From: Streptomyces sp. NBC_00224
GTDB lineage: Bacteria; Actinomycetota; Actinomycetes; Streptomycetales; Streptomycetaceae
DNA: 64,000 nt
Assembly: GCF_041435195.1 (NCBI RefSeq)
Contig: NZ_CP108106.1
Span: 1,488,001-1,552,000 of the forward strand
Direction of reading: 5' to 3'
Below are positions 42,393 through 50,781 of this stretch, in pieces. The position numbers and the translations under genes are program-made. Numbering within the stretch: position 1 is the stretch's first letter; each line of letters opens with the position of its first letter. The notes under the pieces were generated by a model. The model saw nothing but the letters and a program-made list of their open reading frames with translations. It had not been told where the DNA came from and did not search any database.

Positions 42393-43198
42393 GACTGCCC
42401 TTCGGTGGCTTCGGTACTACCGGCACTACCGGCATGACGTGCCGCATTGGCCTCGATCGCGGTACGCAAGTAGGCGGCCAGGCCGGGCCGTTGCTGCGAC
42501 GGGGGCACGACCAGCGCGAAGGCGCGCGGGTCACCGGCGAAGTCGTCGCCGATGCGGCGGTGCGTCTCGGGCGGGCAGGGCGTGAACCAGCGGCCGATGT
42601 GGGCGCGGTGCTCCTCGGCCAGGTCCATGACCGTCTCACCGTCGGCAGGCTCGCGGCCGTCGAAGGCCTTCAGCAGGTCCTCGCGCCAGGCGGCGGCCTC
42701 GGCCATGATGCGGGCCCAGTCGTCCTTGGTGTGCGCGGCAGCGCTGGCCATGGACTGGCGGTAGCCCTCGCTGTCCTGCCACCTGAGCTGCGCCTCGGTG
42801 GCGTAACTGAGGTCGAACGCGACCTCCCCGAAGACCTCGAACCGCTCCTGCGGAGTGAGCCGGACGCCCGTTTCCTGCACGGCCATGGCCCGCTCGGCAA
42901 CCTCCATCATCCGCTGGAGCTTGCCGATCTGCTCGCTCAGCCGCCGGTGCCGGGCGCGCAGTTGGTCCAGGGCGTTGGCCTCCGGGTCCTCCAGGATCGT
43001 GCCGATCTCGTCGAGGGAGAACCCGAGCTCCCGGTAGAAGAGGATCTGCTGGAGCCGTGCGAGGTCGGTGTCGCTGTAGAGCCGGTAGCCCGCGGGGCTG
43101 CGCTCACTGGGGGTGAGCAGCCCCGCCGTGTCGTAGTGGTGCAGGGTGCGCACGGTGATCCCGGCGAACCCCGAGACCTGGCCGACGGAGTAACTCAT
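42389..43198 (-). CDS. MerR family regulator, TipA-like
   Basis: A 269-residue regulator. The MerR winged helix occupies residues 1-70 (YSVGQVSGFAGITVRTLHHYDTAGLLTPSERSPAGYRLYSDTDLARLQQILFYRELGFSLDEI), followed by a coiled coil, and residues about 145-250 match the TipAS antibiotic-binding domain (EHRAHIGRWFTPCPPETHRRIGDDFAGDP). TipA proteins capture thiopeptides and other peptides and turn on their own promoter. The promoter shows the long spacer and palindrome typical of MerR targets. It is co-translated with a glycosyltransferase gene. Confidence 0.9.
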   Translation of the reverse strand: MSYSVGQVSGFAGITVRTLHHYDTAGLLTPSERSPAGYRLYSDTDLARLQQILFYRELGFSLDEIGTILEDPEANALDQLRARHRRLSEQIGKLQRMMEVAERAMAVQETGVRLTPQERFEVFGEVAFDLSYATEAQLRWQDSEGYRQSMASAAAHTKDDWARIMAEAAAWREDLLKAFDGREPADGETVMDLAEEHRAHIGRWFTPCPPETHRRIGDDFAGDPRAFALVVPPSQQRPGLAAYLRTAIEANAARHAGSAGSTEATEGQS

Positions 43199-43230
43199 CA
43201 CGGTGCCTTTCGTCGTGCCGCAGCGTGCCG

Positions 43231-43252
43231 CCTCACGTGGCGTGAGGGTCAA
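43231..43252 (-). promoter_or_regulatory. MerR-type promoter with 17-bp palindrome
   Basis: On the minus strand a -35 TTGACC (43247-43252) is followed by CCTCACG-CCA-CGTGAGG, a perfect 17-bp palindrome (43231-43247) that fills the spacer. A -10 at a 19-bp spacing would be CACGCT (43222-43227), weak, as expected for an activator-dependent MerR promoter. This is the likely autoregulatory site of the TipA-like gene. Confidence 0.65.
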
Positions 43253-43365
43253 GCCGATCATGCGACGCGATGCGCACGGGCAGGTCACGGCCGCCCGGAG
43301 ATGCGGGTCGCCGAGCACCTCGACGCGGTACGCCCCGAGAGCGGCGCCCCGGAGACCGAGCGCGC

Positions 43366-43752
43366 TCAGGGCACCCGGTAGCCCGGAACCGAGGGCCAGC
43401 GGACGGTCAGGACGACGGACTCCTCCTCCGCGTGCCAGGAGTGGTCCACCCCTTTGCCCCACACGACGTAGTCGCCCTGCTCCGCCAACGTCACGGTGCG
43501 GCCCGGAAGTTCCACCCGGAAGCGGCCGCTGATCAGGACGAGCAGCGCCGTGCGCTCCTCGCCGGTCACCCACCGCGCCCGCTCGTCGCCACGGGGGTGG
43601 ACGCCCCACTTGATCTCGACGGCGTCGCTGTGCCGTGGATCCCCGGCGTCCTTGAAGTGCCCGAGCAGCCAACCCCGGTCGAGCGCGGCGTCCTTGCCCG
43701 CGTTGCCCACGTACACCTCGTCGGCGGGAAGGGCGTCCACGTCGTCGTTCAT
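43366..43752 (-). CDS. cupin-fold protein
   Basis: A 128-residue protein with one cupin-like beta-barrel: EIKWGVHPRGDERARWVTGEERTALLVLISGRFRVELPG then AEQGDYVVWGKGVDHSWHAEEESVVLTVRWPS. The usual signal for metal binding is partial (one H in VDHSWH). Such proteins are frequent as signal-binding or small-molecule-modifying proteins. The ATG at 43752 has a weak ribosome binding site. It stands 22 nt after the SDR gene on the same strand and may be co-transcribed with it. Confidence 0.75.
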   Translation of the reverse strand: MNDDVDALPADEVYVGNAGKDAALDRGWLLGHFKDAGDPRHSDAVEIKWGVHPRGDERARWVTGEERTALLVLISGRFRVELPGRTVTLAEQGDYVVWGKGVDHSWHAEEESVVLTVRWPSVPGYRVP

Positions 43753-43774
43753 GGTGTCGACCCTAACCGCCGCC

Positions 43775-44566
43775 TCAGATGAGCGTGCGGCCGCCGTCCA
43801 GTGGCAGGAACGTGCCCGTGACCTTCCTCGACAGGTCGCTGGCCAGCACCACGACCGCATCGGCCACATCCTCCGCCCGGATCGGCTCGGGCAGCGGTGT
43901 GCCGGCGGCGACATGGGCGATCAAGGACGCCTGGTGCGGGCCCGCGTTGGCGTCGGTGGGGACGAAGCCGGGGGCGACCGTGTTCACGCGGATGTTGTCG
44001 GGGGCCAACTCCCGTGCCAGCGCCCGACCGACCGCGTCCTGGGCGCTCTTGGCCGCCGTGATCTCGACGGGGACGGGATAGGGGTTGTGCGTGGCGGAGG
44101 CGCCGATCAGGACGATCGAGCCGCCGCCTTGGCGCCGCATCGCGGGGACGACGGCGTGGCAGCAGGCGAGCGTGGCGTCCAGTTGGGAGGCGACCGCGTC
44201 CCGGACCGAGGCGATGCCCTCCGGGGTGTCGATGAAGCTCCCGGCCGCACCCGCCCTGGCGGCGACGGCCTCGGTGCCGACCATGACGTTGCAGACCAGC
44301 ACGTCCGGCGCGCCCAGCGCCGCCGTGCTCGCCGCCACCACGGCCCGTACCTGTTCCAGGTCGCTCATGTCTCCCGCCACCGCCACGGCCCGGCCGCCGG
44401 ACTTCTCGATGTCGGCGACCACGCCCGCGGCGGCGTCGGCACTGCGCAGGTAGTTCACGGCCACCGCCGCCCCGTGCGCCCCCAGCGCCCGGGCCACGGC
44501 GGCACCGATCCCCCGGCTCGCACCCGTGACCAGAGCCACCCGACCGTCCAGTAACGCCGACGACAT
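43775..44566 (-). CDS. SDR family protein lacking the catalytic tyrosine
   Basis: A 263-residue SDR-fold protein. The cofactor site TGASRGIG is at residues 14-21 and the C-terminal VTGTFLPLDGG is normal, but the active site is altered: the lysine (K173) and serine (S157) are there while the residue four before the lysine is isoleucine (EITAAK) instead of tyrosine, and NNAG reads CNVM. Reductase activity is doubtful; it may bind NAD(P) or act differently. Leucine codon 5 is TTA (44552-44554), so translation should depend on the bldA tRNA. AGGGGAG precedes the ATG. It is divergent from the RppA-P450 operon. Confidence 0.8.
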   Translation of the reverse strand: MSSALLDGRVALVTGASRGIGAAVARALGAHGAAVAVNYLRSADAAAGVVADIEKSGGRAVAVAGDMSDLEQVRAVVAASTAALGAPDVLVCNVMVGTEAVAARAGAAGSFIDTPEGIASVRDAVASQLDATLACCHAVVPAMRRQGGGSIVLIGASATHNPYPVPVEITAAKSAQDAVGRALARELAPDNIRVNTVAPGFVPTDANAGPHQASLIAHVAAGTPLPEPIRAEDVADAVVVLASDLSRKVTGTFLPLDGGRTLI

Positions 44567-44650
44567 GCCCACTCCCCTTCGTATGGCCCTCGCATGGCCC
44601 TCGTACGCCCCGACTCCTGGCAGTCCGGCGTCACACTCGCCACTCGTATG

Positions 44651-44662
44651 ACACTTTTGTGT
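44651..44662. promoter_or_regulatory. small inverted repeat in divergent promoter of SDR and RppA genes
   Basis: ACAC-TTTT-GTGT (44651-44662) lies in an AT-rich patch of the 221-nt gap, 85 nt upstream of the SDR gene and 126 nt upstream of rppA. It is the only symmetric element I see there and may be an operator; no regulator gene is adjacent. Confidence 0.3.
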
Positions 44663-44787
44663 ACTTTCAGATGGATCTGAGAAGTCTTCCCCCATGGGCC
44701 TGGAATGATCCAACACGGCTGTCCGGCAGCCCGCCCGTCCCCCGTCACGAGACCGGGCGCCGTCTACCCCCTCAGGATGTTCCGCCC

Positions 44788-47175
44788 ATGGCTGTCTTGT
44801 GCCGACCTGCCGTCGCCGTGCCCGAGCACGTGATCACGTCAGAGCAGACTCTCGACCTGGTGCGCACCGTTCACGCCGACCATCCCCAGCTCGCGCTCGC
44901 GCTGCGCCTGATCGAGAACACCGGAGTGGCCAAACGGCACGTCGTCCAGCCGCTTGAGGACACCCTGCGGCATCCGGGCTTCGAAGTGCGGAACAAGCTG
45001 TACGAGGCGGAGGCCAAGGCGCGGGTGCCGCAGGTGGTGCGGCAGGCGCTGGAGACCGCCGAGTTGTCGCCGCGCGACATCGATCTGATCGTCTATGTGT
45101 CGTGCACGGGGTTCATGATGCCGTCCCTGACGGCCTGGTTGATCAACAGCATGGGTTTTCGGCCAGAGACCCGCCAGATCCCGATCGCCCAGCTCGGCTG
45201 CGCGGCGGGCGGCAGCGCGATCAACCGCGCGCACGACTTCTGCACCGCCTATCCCGAGGCCAACGTACTGATCGTGGCCTGCGAGTTCTGCTCGCTGAGC
45301 TATCAGCCGACCGACCTGGGCGTCGGCACGCTGCTGTCCAACGGGCTGTTCGGCGACGCGGTGGCCGCGGCGGTCGTCCGGGGCTCGGGCGGCACCGGCA
45401 TCCGACTGGAGCGCAACGGCTCGTACCTCGTACCGCAGACCGAGGACTGGATCGCGTACGCGGTGCGCGAGACCGGATTCCACTTCCTGCTCGACAAGCG
45501 GGTCCCCGGCACGATGGAGGCGCTGGCACCCGTCCTCAGCCGACTCGCCGACCAGCATGGCTGGAACGCCTCCACCCTGGACTTCTACATCGTCCACGCG
45601 GGCGGGCCGCGCATCCTGGACGACCTCTGCAAGTACCTCGGCGTGCCGCCGGAGGCGTTCCGGTTCAGCCGCGCCACGCTCACCGAGTACGGGAACATCG
45701 CCAGCGCCGTCGTCCTCGACGCGCTCGGGCGGCTGTTCGACGAGGGCGGTGTGGAGCACCAGGCCAAGGGCCTGATCGCCGGGTTCGGCCCGGGCATCAC
45801 CGCCGAGGTGGCCCTCGGACACTGGACCGCCGTCCCGGCCGTACCGAAGAAGGCCGCGGCGCCGAAGGAATCGGCCGTGCCGAAGGCCGCCGCACCGAAG
45901 GCGGTCGTACCGAAAGCGGTCGTCGTGCCGGACTCGGCCGCCTGTCCCCGCACCCCCCAGCCAGGAGGCGAGAACGCCATGGCCGAACCGCAGATCCACT
46001 TCTGGGCGCCGCCGGACCTGCCCGGCCTCGCCTTCGACCCGCTGCTCGCGCGGCTGCTGCACGAGGAGCCGGTCGCCCGGGTGAAGCTGCCCAACGGCGA
46101 GGGCCACGCCTGGCTGGCGACCCGCTACGACGACGTGCGGTTCGTCTCCGTGGACCCCCGCTTCAGCCGTCAGGCCGTGATGGGACGCCAGGTCACCAGG
46201 CTGGCCCCGCACTTCATCCCGATGGACGGGGCCGTCGGGTTCGCCGACCCGCCGGACCACACCCGGATGCGGCGCGTGGTCGCCAGCGCCTTCACCGCCC
46301 GGTCGATGCGCCGGCTCCACGAACACGCCCAGCGGGTGGTGGACCGCCTCCTCGACCGGATGGAGGGCCGGGGCGGGCCGCTCGACCTCATGGCCCACCT
46401 CAACCGGCCCTTCCCGCTCGCCATGGTGTGCGCGCTGATGGGGGTGCCGGACGAGGACCAGTCCAGGATGGCGCACTGGTCGGACACCATCATCTCCGCC
46501 GCGCGCGGCCGCGAGGCCAGCGAGCGGGCCAAGGCGGAGATGGCCGAATATTTCCGCGATCTCATCGAGCGGCGCAGGGCGGAGCCCGAGGAGGATCTGG
46601 CGGGTGTGCTGGCGGGCGCCCTGGAGAACGAGGTGCTCGACCAGGACGAGGCCGTCGGGCTCGCCGTGCTGATCCAGATCGGCGGCGCACACGCCGTGCG
46701 CAACAACAGCGCGAACATGGTGTACGCACTGCTCACCCGACCCGGGCACCTGGCCCGGCTGCGCGCCGAGCCGGAGCTCGTCCCGCAGGCCGTGGAGGAG
46801 TTGCTGCGCTACATCCCGCACCGCAACGCCGTGGGCCTGTCGCGGATCGCCCTGGAGGACGTCGAGGTGGGCGGGGTGCTGATCCCGGCGGGCGACCCCG
46901 TCTACGTCTCGTATCTGACGGCCAACCGCGACCCGCAGGTCTTCGCCGACCCGGAGCAGCTCGACTTCGACCGGACCCACAACCCGCACGTCGCCTTCGG
47001 ACACGGCCCGCACTACTGCCCCGGCGCCACGCTGGCCCGGATGGAGTCCGAGATCCTGCTGCGCTCGCTGTGGGACCGCTTCCCCGGCCTGCGGCTCGCC
47101 GTGCCGGAGGACGAGCTGGTGTGGGAGCGCGGGGCGCTGATCCGCGGGCCCAGGGAACTGCCGGTGCAGTGGTGA
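44788..47175 (+). CDS. rppA: type III polyketide synthase (RppA) fused in frame to a CYP158A-like cytochrome P450
   Basis: One uninterrupted 795-residue frame. Residues 1-350 are RppA, the 1,3,6,8-tetrahydroxynaphthalene (THN) synthase that condenses five malonyl-CoA: the triad is C138 (QLGCAAGG), H270 (YIVHAGG) and N303 (EYGNIAS). Residues 351-397 are an Ala/Pro/Lys/Val linker with repeated VPK/APK units. Residues 398-795 are a complete P450: ELLRYIPHR in helix K, AFGHGPHYCPG as heme loop; helix I reads QIGGAHAVRN with no acid-threonine pair, as in CYP158A2. A strong internal ribosome binding site and ATG at 45979 may also yield free P450. AGGATG precedes the first ATG. Heads the flaviolin operon. 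Confidence 0.88.
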   Translation: MAVLCRPAVAVPEHVITSEQTLDLVRTVHADHPQLALALRLIENTGVAKRHVVQPLEDTLRHPGFEVRNKLYEAEAKARVPQVVRQALETAELSPRDIDLIVYVSCTGFMMPSLTAWLINSMGFRPETRQIPIAQLGCAAGGSAINRAHDFCTAYPEANVLIVACEFCSLSYQPTDLGVGTLLSNGLFGDAVAAAVVRGSGGTGIRLERNGSYLVPQTEDWIAYAVRETGFHFLLDKRVPGTMEALAPVLSRLADQHGWNASTLDFYIVHAGGPRILDDLCKYLGVPPEAFRFSRATLTEYGNIASAVVLDALGRLFDEGGVEHQAKGLIAGFGPGITAEVALGHWTAVPAVPKKAAAPKESAVPKAAAPKAVVPKAVVVPDSAACPRTPQPGGENAMAEPQIHFWAPPDLPGLAFDPLLARLLHEEPVARVKLPNGEGHAWLATRYDDVRFVSVDPRFSRQAVMGRQVTRLAPHFIPMDGAVGFADPPDHTRMRRVVASAFTARSMRRLHEHAQRVVDRLLDRMEGRGGPLDLMAHLNRPFPLAMVCALMGVPDEDQSRMAHWSDTIISAARGREASERAKAEMAEYFRDLIERRRAEPEEDLAGVLAGALENEVLDQDEAVGLAVLIQIGGAHAVRNNSANMVYALLTRPGHLARLRAEPELVPQAVEELLRYIPHRNAVGLSRIALEDVEVGGVLIPAGDPVYVSYLTANRDPQVFADPEQLDFDRTHNPHVAFGHGPHYCPGATLARMESEILLRSLWDRFPGLRLAVPEDELVWERGALIRGPRELPVQW
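45963..45981 (+). promoter_or_regulatory. internal ribosome binding site and start codon for the P450 domain
   Basis: AGGAGG (45963-45968) stands ten bases before an in-frame ATG (45979) where other CYP158A-type proteins begin (MAEPQIHFWAPPDLPGL). This is how a separate P450 gene would start, so the stop codon between the two genes may have been lost recently, leaving both a fusion and a possible free P450. Confidence 0.75.
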
Positions 47176-47210
47176 CGGAGCGTCAGGACCCGTACCGAGA
47201 GGAGAGAGCC

Positions 47211-47816
47211 GTGGACGACGTCGACCCGTACACCCGCCCGACCGACGGCCTGGTGATCCCGCCCGGCGGCGGCCGGACCGTCAGGACCGCCGCCCAGCAG
47301 GTGACCTTCAAGGTCACCGGCGCGCACTCGACCGTCGCCTCCACCTTCGAGGTGGTGGTGCCGCCCGGCTTCGACGTCGGCGCGCACGCCCACAGCCGCA
47401 GCGAGGAGCTGTTCTACCTGCTGGAGGGCGAGCTGGACGTGATGGCCTTCGAGCCGAAGGTCCGTACCCTCGACGACTGGCGGGAGTGGGAGTCGCCCTC
47501 CGGCCGGCGCCACCTCCGGGCGACGGCGGGGACGATGATCCTGGTGCCGCCCGGCTGCCCGCACGCCTTCGCCAACCCGACCGGCCGCCCTGCCAGGATG
47601 CTGTTCCAGGCCGCCCCTCCCCCGGACCACGAGCGGTACTTCGAGGAGCTGCTCGAACTGCTCAACAGCGGGGGCGGGATCGACCCGGCGGCGGTGCAGG
47701 AGCTGCGTGTGCGGTACGACATCGAGCAGCTCACCCCGCTGCGGCACTCGCCTCCCGTACAGGCCCCGACGGCGGACGCAGCGGCTCCGACGGCGAATGC
47801 GCGGGTCACGTCATGA
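47211..47816 (+). CDS. cupin monooxygenase, MomA-like (THN to flaviolin)
   Basis: A 201-residue cupin protein. The barrel motifs are FDVGAHAHSRSEELFYLLEGELDVMAF and TMILVPPGCPHAFANPTGRPARML. Its place between a THN synthase and two flaviolin-coupling P450s, and its fold, match MomA-type quinone-forming monooxygenases that oxidise THN to flaviolin. The GTG at 47211 follows GAGGAGAGAG; an upstream GTG overlapping the P450 stop is possible. The Ala/Pro-rich C-terminus overlaps the next gene by 4 nt (ATGA). Confidence 0.8.
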   Translation: MDDVDPYTRPTDGLVIPPGGGRTVRTAAQQVTFKVTGAHSTVASTFEVVVPPGFDVGAHAHSRSEELFYLLEGELDVMAFEPKVRTLDDWREWESPSGRRHLRATAGTMILVPPGCPHAFANPTGRPARMLFQAAPPPDHERYFEELLELLNSGGGIDPAAVQELRVRYDIEQLTPLRHSPPVQAPTADAAAPTANARVTS

Positions 47817-49051
47817 GCGAGGACGTACGTGTCGACGAGCTGCGCCGCCGCACCTCCGGCGAGGCCACCGAGCACTTCTGGCCGGTGGAGCACCTGGAGG
47901 CGCTGGAGTTCGACCCGCTGCTGCACCGGCTGCTGCGCGAGGAGCCGGTCGCGCTGGTGCGGATGCGGTTCGGGGACGGGCACGCCTGGCTGGTGACCCG
48001 GTACCAGGACATCAAGGAGGTCACCTCGGACTCGCGGTTCAGCCGGGCGCTGACCGTCGACCGGCCGGTGACCAGCATGACCCCGCACGTCGTGGCCCCC
48101 GCCGGAGGCATCGGCCGCACCGACCCGCCCGACCACACGCGGCTTCGGCGGCTCCTCGCGCAGACCTTCAACCGCAAGCGGGTCGCGGTGCTCAAGGTGG
48201 AGGCGGAGGCGATCGCGGAGCGGCTGGTCGGGGAGATGCTGGCGCAGGGCCCGCCCGCCGACCTCACCGAGTGCGTGACCGGCCCGATGCCGGAGCAGGT
48301 GATCGGGAAGCTGCTCGGGGTGCCGGAGTCCGACCTCGGCCGACTCCAGGCCTGGCGGGGCGTCATCCTCTCCAGCGACCACTCCCTGGAGGAGAGCAAC
48401 GCGGTCAAGGCCGAGATCGCCGGGTACTTCAGGACGCTCGCGGACCATCGCCTCGACCACCCGGGCGACGACCTGTTCAGCGAGCTGTCCCTGGCGCAGG
48501 CCGAGGGCGCGCTCAGCCGTCCCGAGCTGATCTCGCTGGCCGTGATGATCGTCCTCAACGCCCTCGACCAGGTCCGCAACCAGTGCTCCACGATGGTGTA
48601 CACGCTGCTCACGCACCCCGAGCAGCTGGCGCGGCTGCGGGCGGACCCGGAGCTGCTGCCCACCGCCATCGAGGAGTTGCTGCGGTTCATCCCGCAGCGC
48701 AACGGCGTGGGGCTGCCCCGGATCGCCACCGAGGACGTCGAGGTGGGCGATGTGCTCATCCGTGCCGGGGAGGCCGTGTACGTCTCCTATCTGGCCGCCA
48801 ACCGCGACCCGGAGGTCTTCACCGACCCGGACCGCTTCGAGTTGACCCGCGACGAGTCCCCCAACCTCTCCTTCGGGCACGGCGCGCACTACTGCCTCGG
48901 GGCGGCGGTGACCCGGATGGAGTCGGAGGTGATCCTGTCCACGCTGCTGCGCATGGCCCCGGAGCTGCGGCTGGCGATCGAGCCGGAGCAGGTGCGGTGG
49001 CGCCGGGGCTCGATCAACCGGGGCCCGGAGACGCTGCCGCTTGCCTGGTGA
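47813..49051 (+). CDS. cytochrome P450, CYP158A-like
   Basis: A 412-residue soluble bacterial P450. The heme loop is LSFGHGAHYCLGAAVTR, helix K has ELLRFIPQR, and helix I reads LNALDQVRNQCSTMV, again without the usual acid-threonine pair, as in CYP158A1/A2 which couple two flaviolin molecules to biflaviolin on the way to melanin-like pigment. It resembles the P450 joined to RppA in this operon but is clearly diverged, so the pair may give different coupling products. Translationally coupled to the cupin gene by an ATGA overlap. Confidence 0.9.
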   Translation: MSEDVRVDELRRRTSGEATEHFWPVEHLEALEFDPLLHRLLREEPVALVRMRFGDGHAWLVTRYQDIKEVTSDSRFSRALTVDRPVTSMTPHVVAPAGGIGRTDPPDHTRLRRLLAQTFNRKRVAVLKVEAEAIAERLVGEMLAQGPPADLTECVTGPMPEQVIGKLLGVPESDLGRLQAWRGVILSSDHSLEESNAVKAEIAGYFRTLADHRLDHPGDDLFSELSLAQAEGALSRPELISLAVMIVLNALDQVRNQCSTMVYTLLTHPEQLARLRADPELLPTAIEELLRFIPQRNGVGLPRIATEDVEVGDVLIRAGEAVYVSYLAANRDPEVFTDPDRFELTRDESPNLSFGHGAHYCLGAAVTRMESEVILSTLLRMAPELRLAIEPEQVRWRRGSINRGPETLPLAW

Positions 49052-49076
49052 GGAACGGGGGCGGGATCGTACGGGG

Positions 49077-49715
49077 ATGACCTCTCTCCGGCACGACTTC
49101 CTCGCCCTGGCGGGCTCGGTCCCGGACCTGCTGCGCGACCCGGCGGTCGCCGCCGCGTGGCCGGGGCCGAGCGCGCTCGCGGAATTCAGCGTGGGCGGTC
49201 TGGCGGGCCATCTCGCCTACCAGGTCCTGTCGATCCCGCCCGCGCTGGCCGCACCCGTACCGCCCGAACCCACGGTCCCGCTGCTCGGGCACTACGAGCG
49301 GGTGGAGTGGATCGGGGCGGGACTCGACGACGAGATCAACGTACGGATCCGGCAGGGCGGCGAGAGCACGGCCGCCGACGGGCCCGAGGCGCTCGCGGAC
49401 CGGGTGGACGCGGCCGTCACCGAACTCGCGGACACGCTGGCCTCGGCGGAGAACCGGCCGGTCCGCATCCCGCTCTGGGGCCCGTGGTCACTGCTGCTCG
49501 ACGACTTCCTGACCACTCGGATGATGGAAATCGCGGTGCACGGCGACGACTTGGCGGTGAGCGCGGGCATCGCCCCGCCGCGGCTCGCGCCGAGCGCCGT
49601 CGAGACCGTCGTCGATCTGCTCTCGCGCCTGGCCGTGCGGCGCCACGGCCAGGCGGCGGTCCTACGGGCGCTGAGCCGTGCGGAGCGGGCGCCCCGCACG
49701 ATCGCCGCGTTCTGA
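49077..49715 (+). CDS. mycothiol-dependent maleylpyruvate isomerase-like (DinB fold) protein
   Basis: A 212-residue four-helix-bundle protein of the MDMPI/DinB kind. Recognisable parts are EFSVGGLAGHLAYQVLSIP with a histidine of the metal site, and DDFLTTRMMEIAVHGDDLAVSAG, whose H-x-x-D carries further ligands. Members use mycothiol or a metal for isomerase or transferase chemistry. It starts 25 nt after the second P450 on the same strand, so it is probably the last gene of the flaviolin operon, where its role is unknown. The ATG at 49077 follows a G-rich stretch. Confidence 0.78.
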   Translation: MTSLRHDFLALAGSVPDLLRDPAVAAAWPGPSALAEFSVGGLAGHLAYQVLSIPPALAAPVPPEPTVPLLGHYERVEWIGAGLDDEINVRIRQGGESTAADGPEALADRVDAAVTELADTLASAENRPVRIPLWGPWSLLLDDFLTTRMMEIAVHGDDLAVSAGIAPPRLAPSAVETVVDLLSRLAVRRHGQAAVLRALSRAERAPRTIAAF

Positions 49716-49722
49716 GGCCCCC

Positions 49723-50481
49723 CTACAGCCCGAGCTCCGGGGCCACCGCGCTGACCTTGGTGAACACGGAGAGCGGGTACTGGGTGTCGCAGTACTTGTT
49801 GCCGGTCGAGACGATGCCGATCAGCTTGCCGTCCGCGACCAGCGGGCCGCCCGAGTCCCCGGAGCAGATGCTGTCGGTGGTGCCGGTGCGCGGCAGTCCG
49901 CAGACCCGGAGGTCGCGCGTGTCGCCGGGGTCGGTGAACGGGGCGCAGGAGTCCTGCGGGGCGAGCGTGAGCGTGGCCTGCTTGAGCTTGCCGCCGAGGA
50001 CACCGGGGCCGGTCATGCCCCACCCGTACACGGTGGCCGTACGGCCGTTGCGGTACAGCGCGGTGTCCGTCTTCTTCGCGAGCGGCAGCGGCTTGTACGG
50101 GAGGGGCTTGTCCAGGGTGATGACGGCCGCGTCGTGATCCAGGTTCCAGTTGAAATCGGGGGCGACCTTGAACTTGGCGATATGGCGCACCTGTCCGCCC
50201 GTGGAGGACAGGTCGGACCGGCCACCGACCACGAGCAGCGACTTGGGGTCCGCCGCGTTCATCAGACAGTGCCCCGCGGTCAGGACCTTGTCCGGGGCGA
50301 TCAGCGTGCCACCGCACCACTGCGACCCGTCGGGGTTCTCCAGCACCACCGCGAACGACGGCGAACCGCTCACGGTCTTCCCTCCGTGCACGGCGGAGGC
50401 CGGAACGGCGCCCGCCGCCACCAGCCCGGCGGCGGCCACGACCGCACCCACAACGGCCCGGCTCGTCTTCTTCGACATCAT
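49723..50481 (-). CDS. secreted trypsin-like serine protease
   Basis: A 252-residue S1-family protease. Signal peptide about residues 1-31 (cleavage near ASA-VHG). The catalytic triad is in VLTAGHC, LDHDAAVITL and SICSGDSGGPLV, all intact; cysteines flank H and S in the chymotrypsin pattern. The N-terminus of the mature form lacks the canonical IVGG, reading VHGGKTVSG, so activation may differ from trypsin. The start is one of two adjacent ATGs at 50481/50478. It converges with the flaviolin operon, 7 nt apart, with no terminator between. Confidence 0.88.
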   Translation of the reverse strand: MMSKKTSRAVVGAVVAAAGLVAAGAVPASAVHGGKTVSGSPSFAVVLENPDGSQWCGGTLIAPDKVLTAGHCLMNAADPKSLLVVGGRSDLSSTGGQVRHIAKFKVAPDFNWNLDHDAAVITLDKPLPYKPLPLAKKTDTALYRNGRTATVYGWGMTGPGVLGGKLKQATLTLAPQDSCAPFTDPGDTRDLRVCGLPRTGTTDSICSGDSGGPLVADGKLIGIVSTGNKYCDTQYPLSVFTKVSAVAPELGL

Positions 50482-50781
50482 GTTCTCGCATTCGTCAGGG
50501 AGGAAGCGGGGCCGACCGACCCCGCGACCACACACTCGCCGCCCACCCGTCCCACCTGCCAGCTCCCACGGCGAGTTGGGGACGCTGGAACGTTCCTACC
50601 GCCCTGACCTGCACGAACACCGTTTCCTGGAACACGGAACTGGGACGGGTGCCGCGGGTCCCGCCCGCGCGGACTTCTTCACCGGCTCGGTCCCCCTTCG
50701 TCCCGATTCGGTGACCGCGCCCCTGGAGTCCGTTGTGTGGCGGTACGGTCCCCGTGCGTACCAGACCTCCGGGGGGAATCC
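50482..50781. other. divergent intergenic region of protease and lipoprotein genes
   Basis: This 300-nt gap must hold both promoters. The only clear symmetric element is GGAACGTTCC (50587-50596), a perfect 10-bp palindrome, near two further GGAAC copies (about 50631-50640). I see no strong -35/-10 pair on either strand. Confidence 0.4.
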
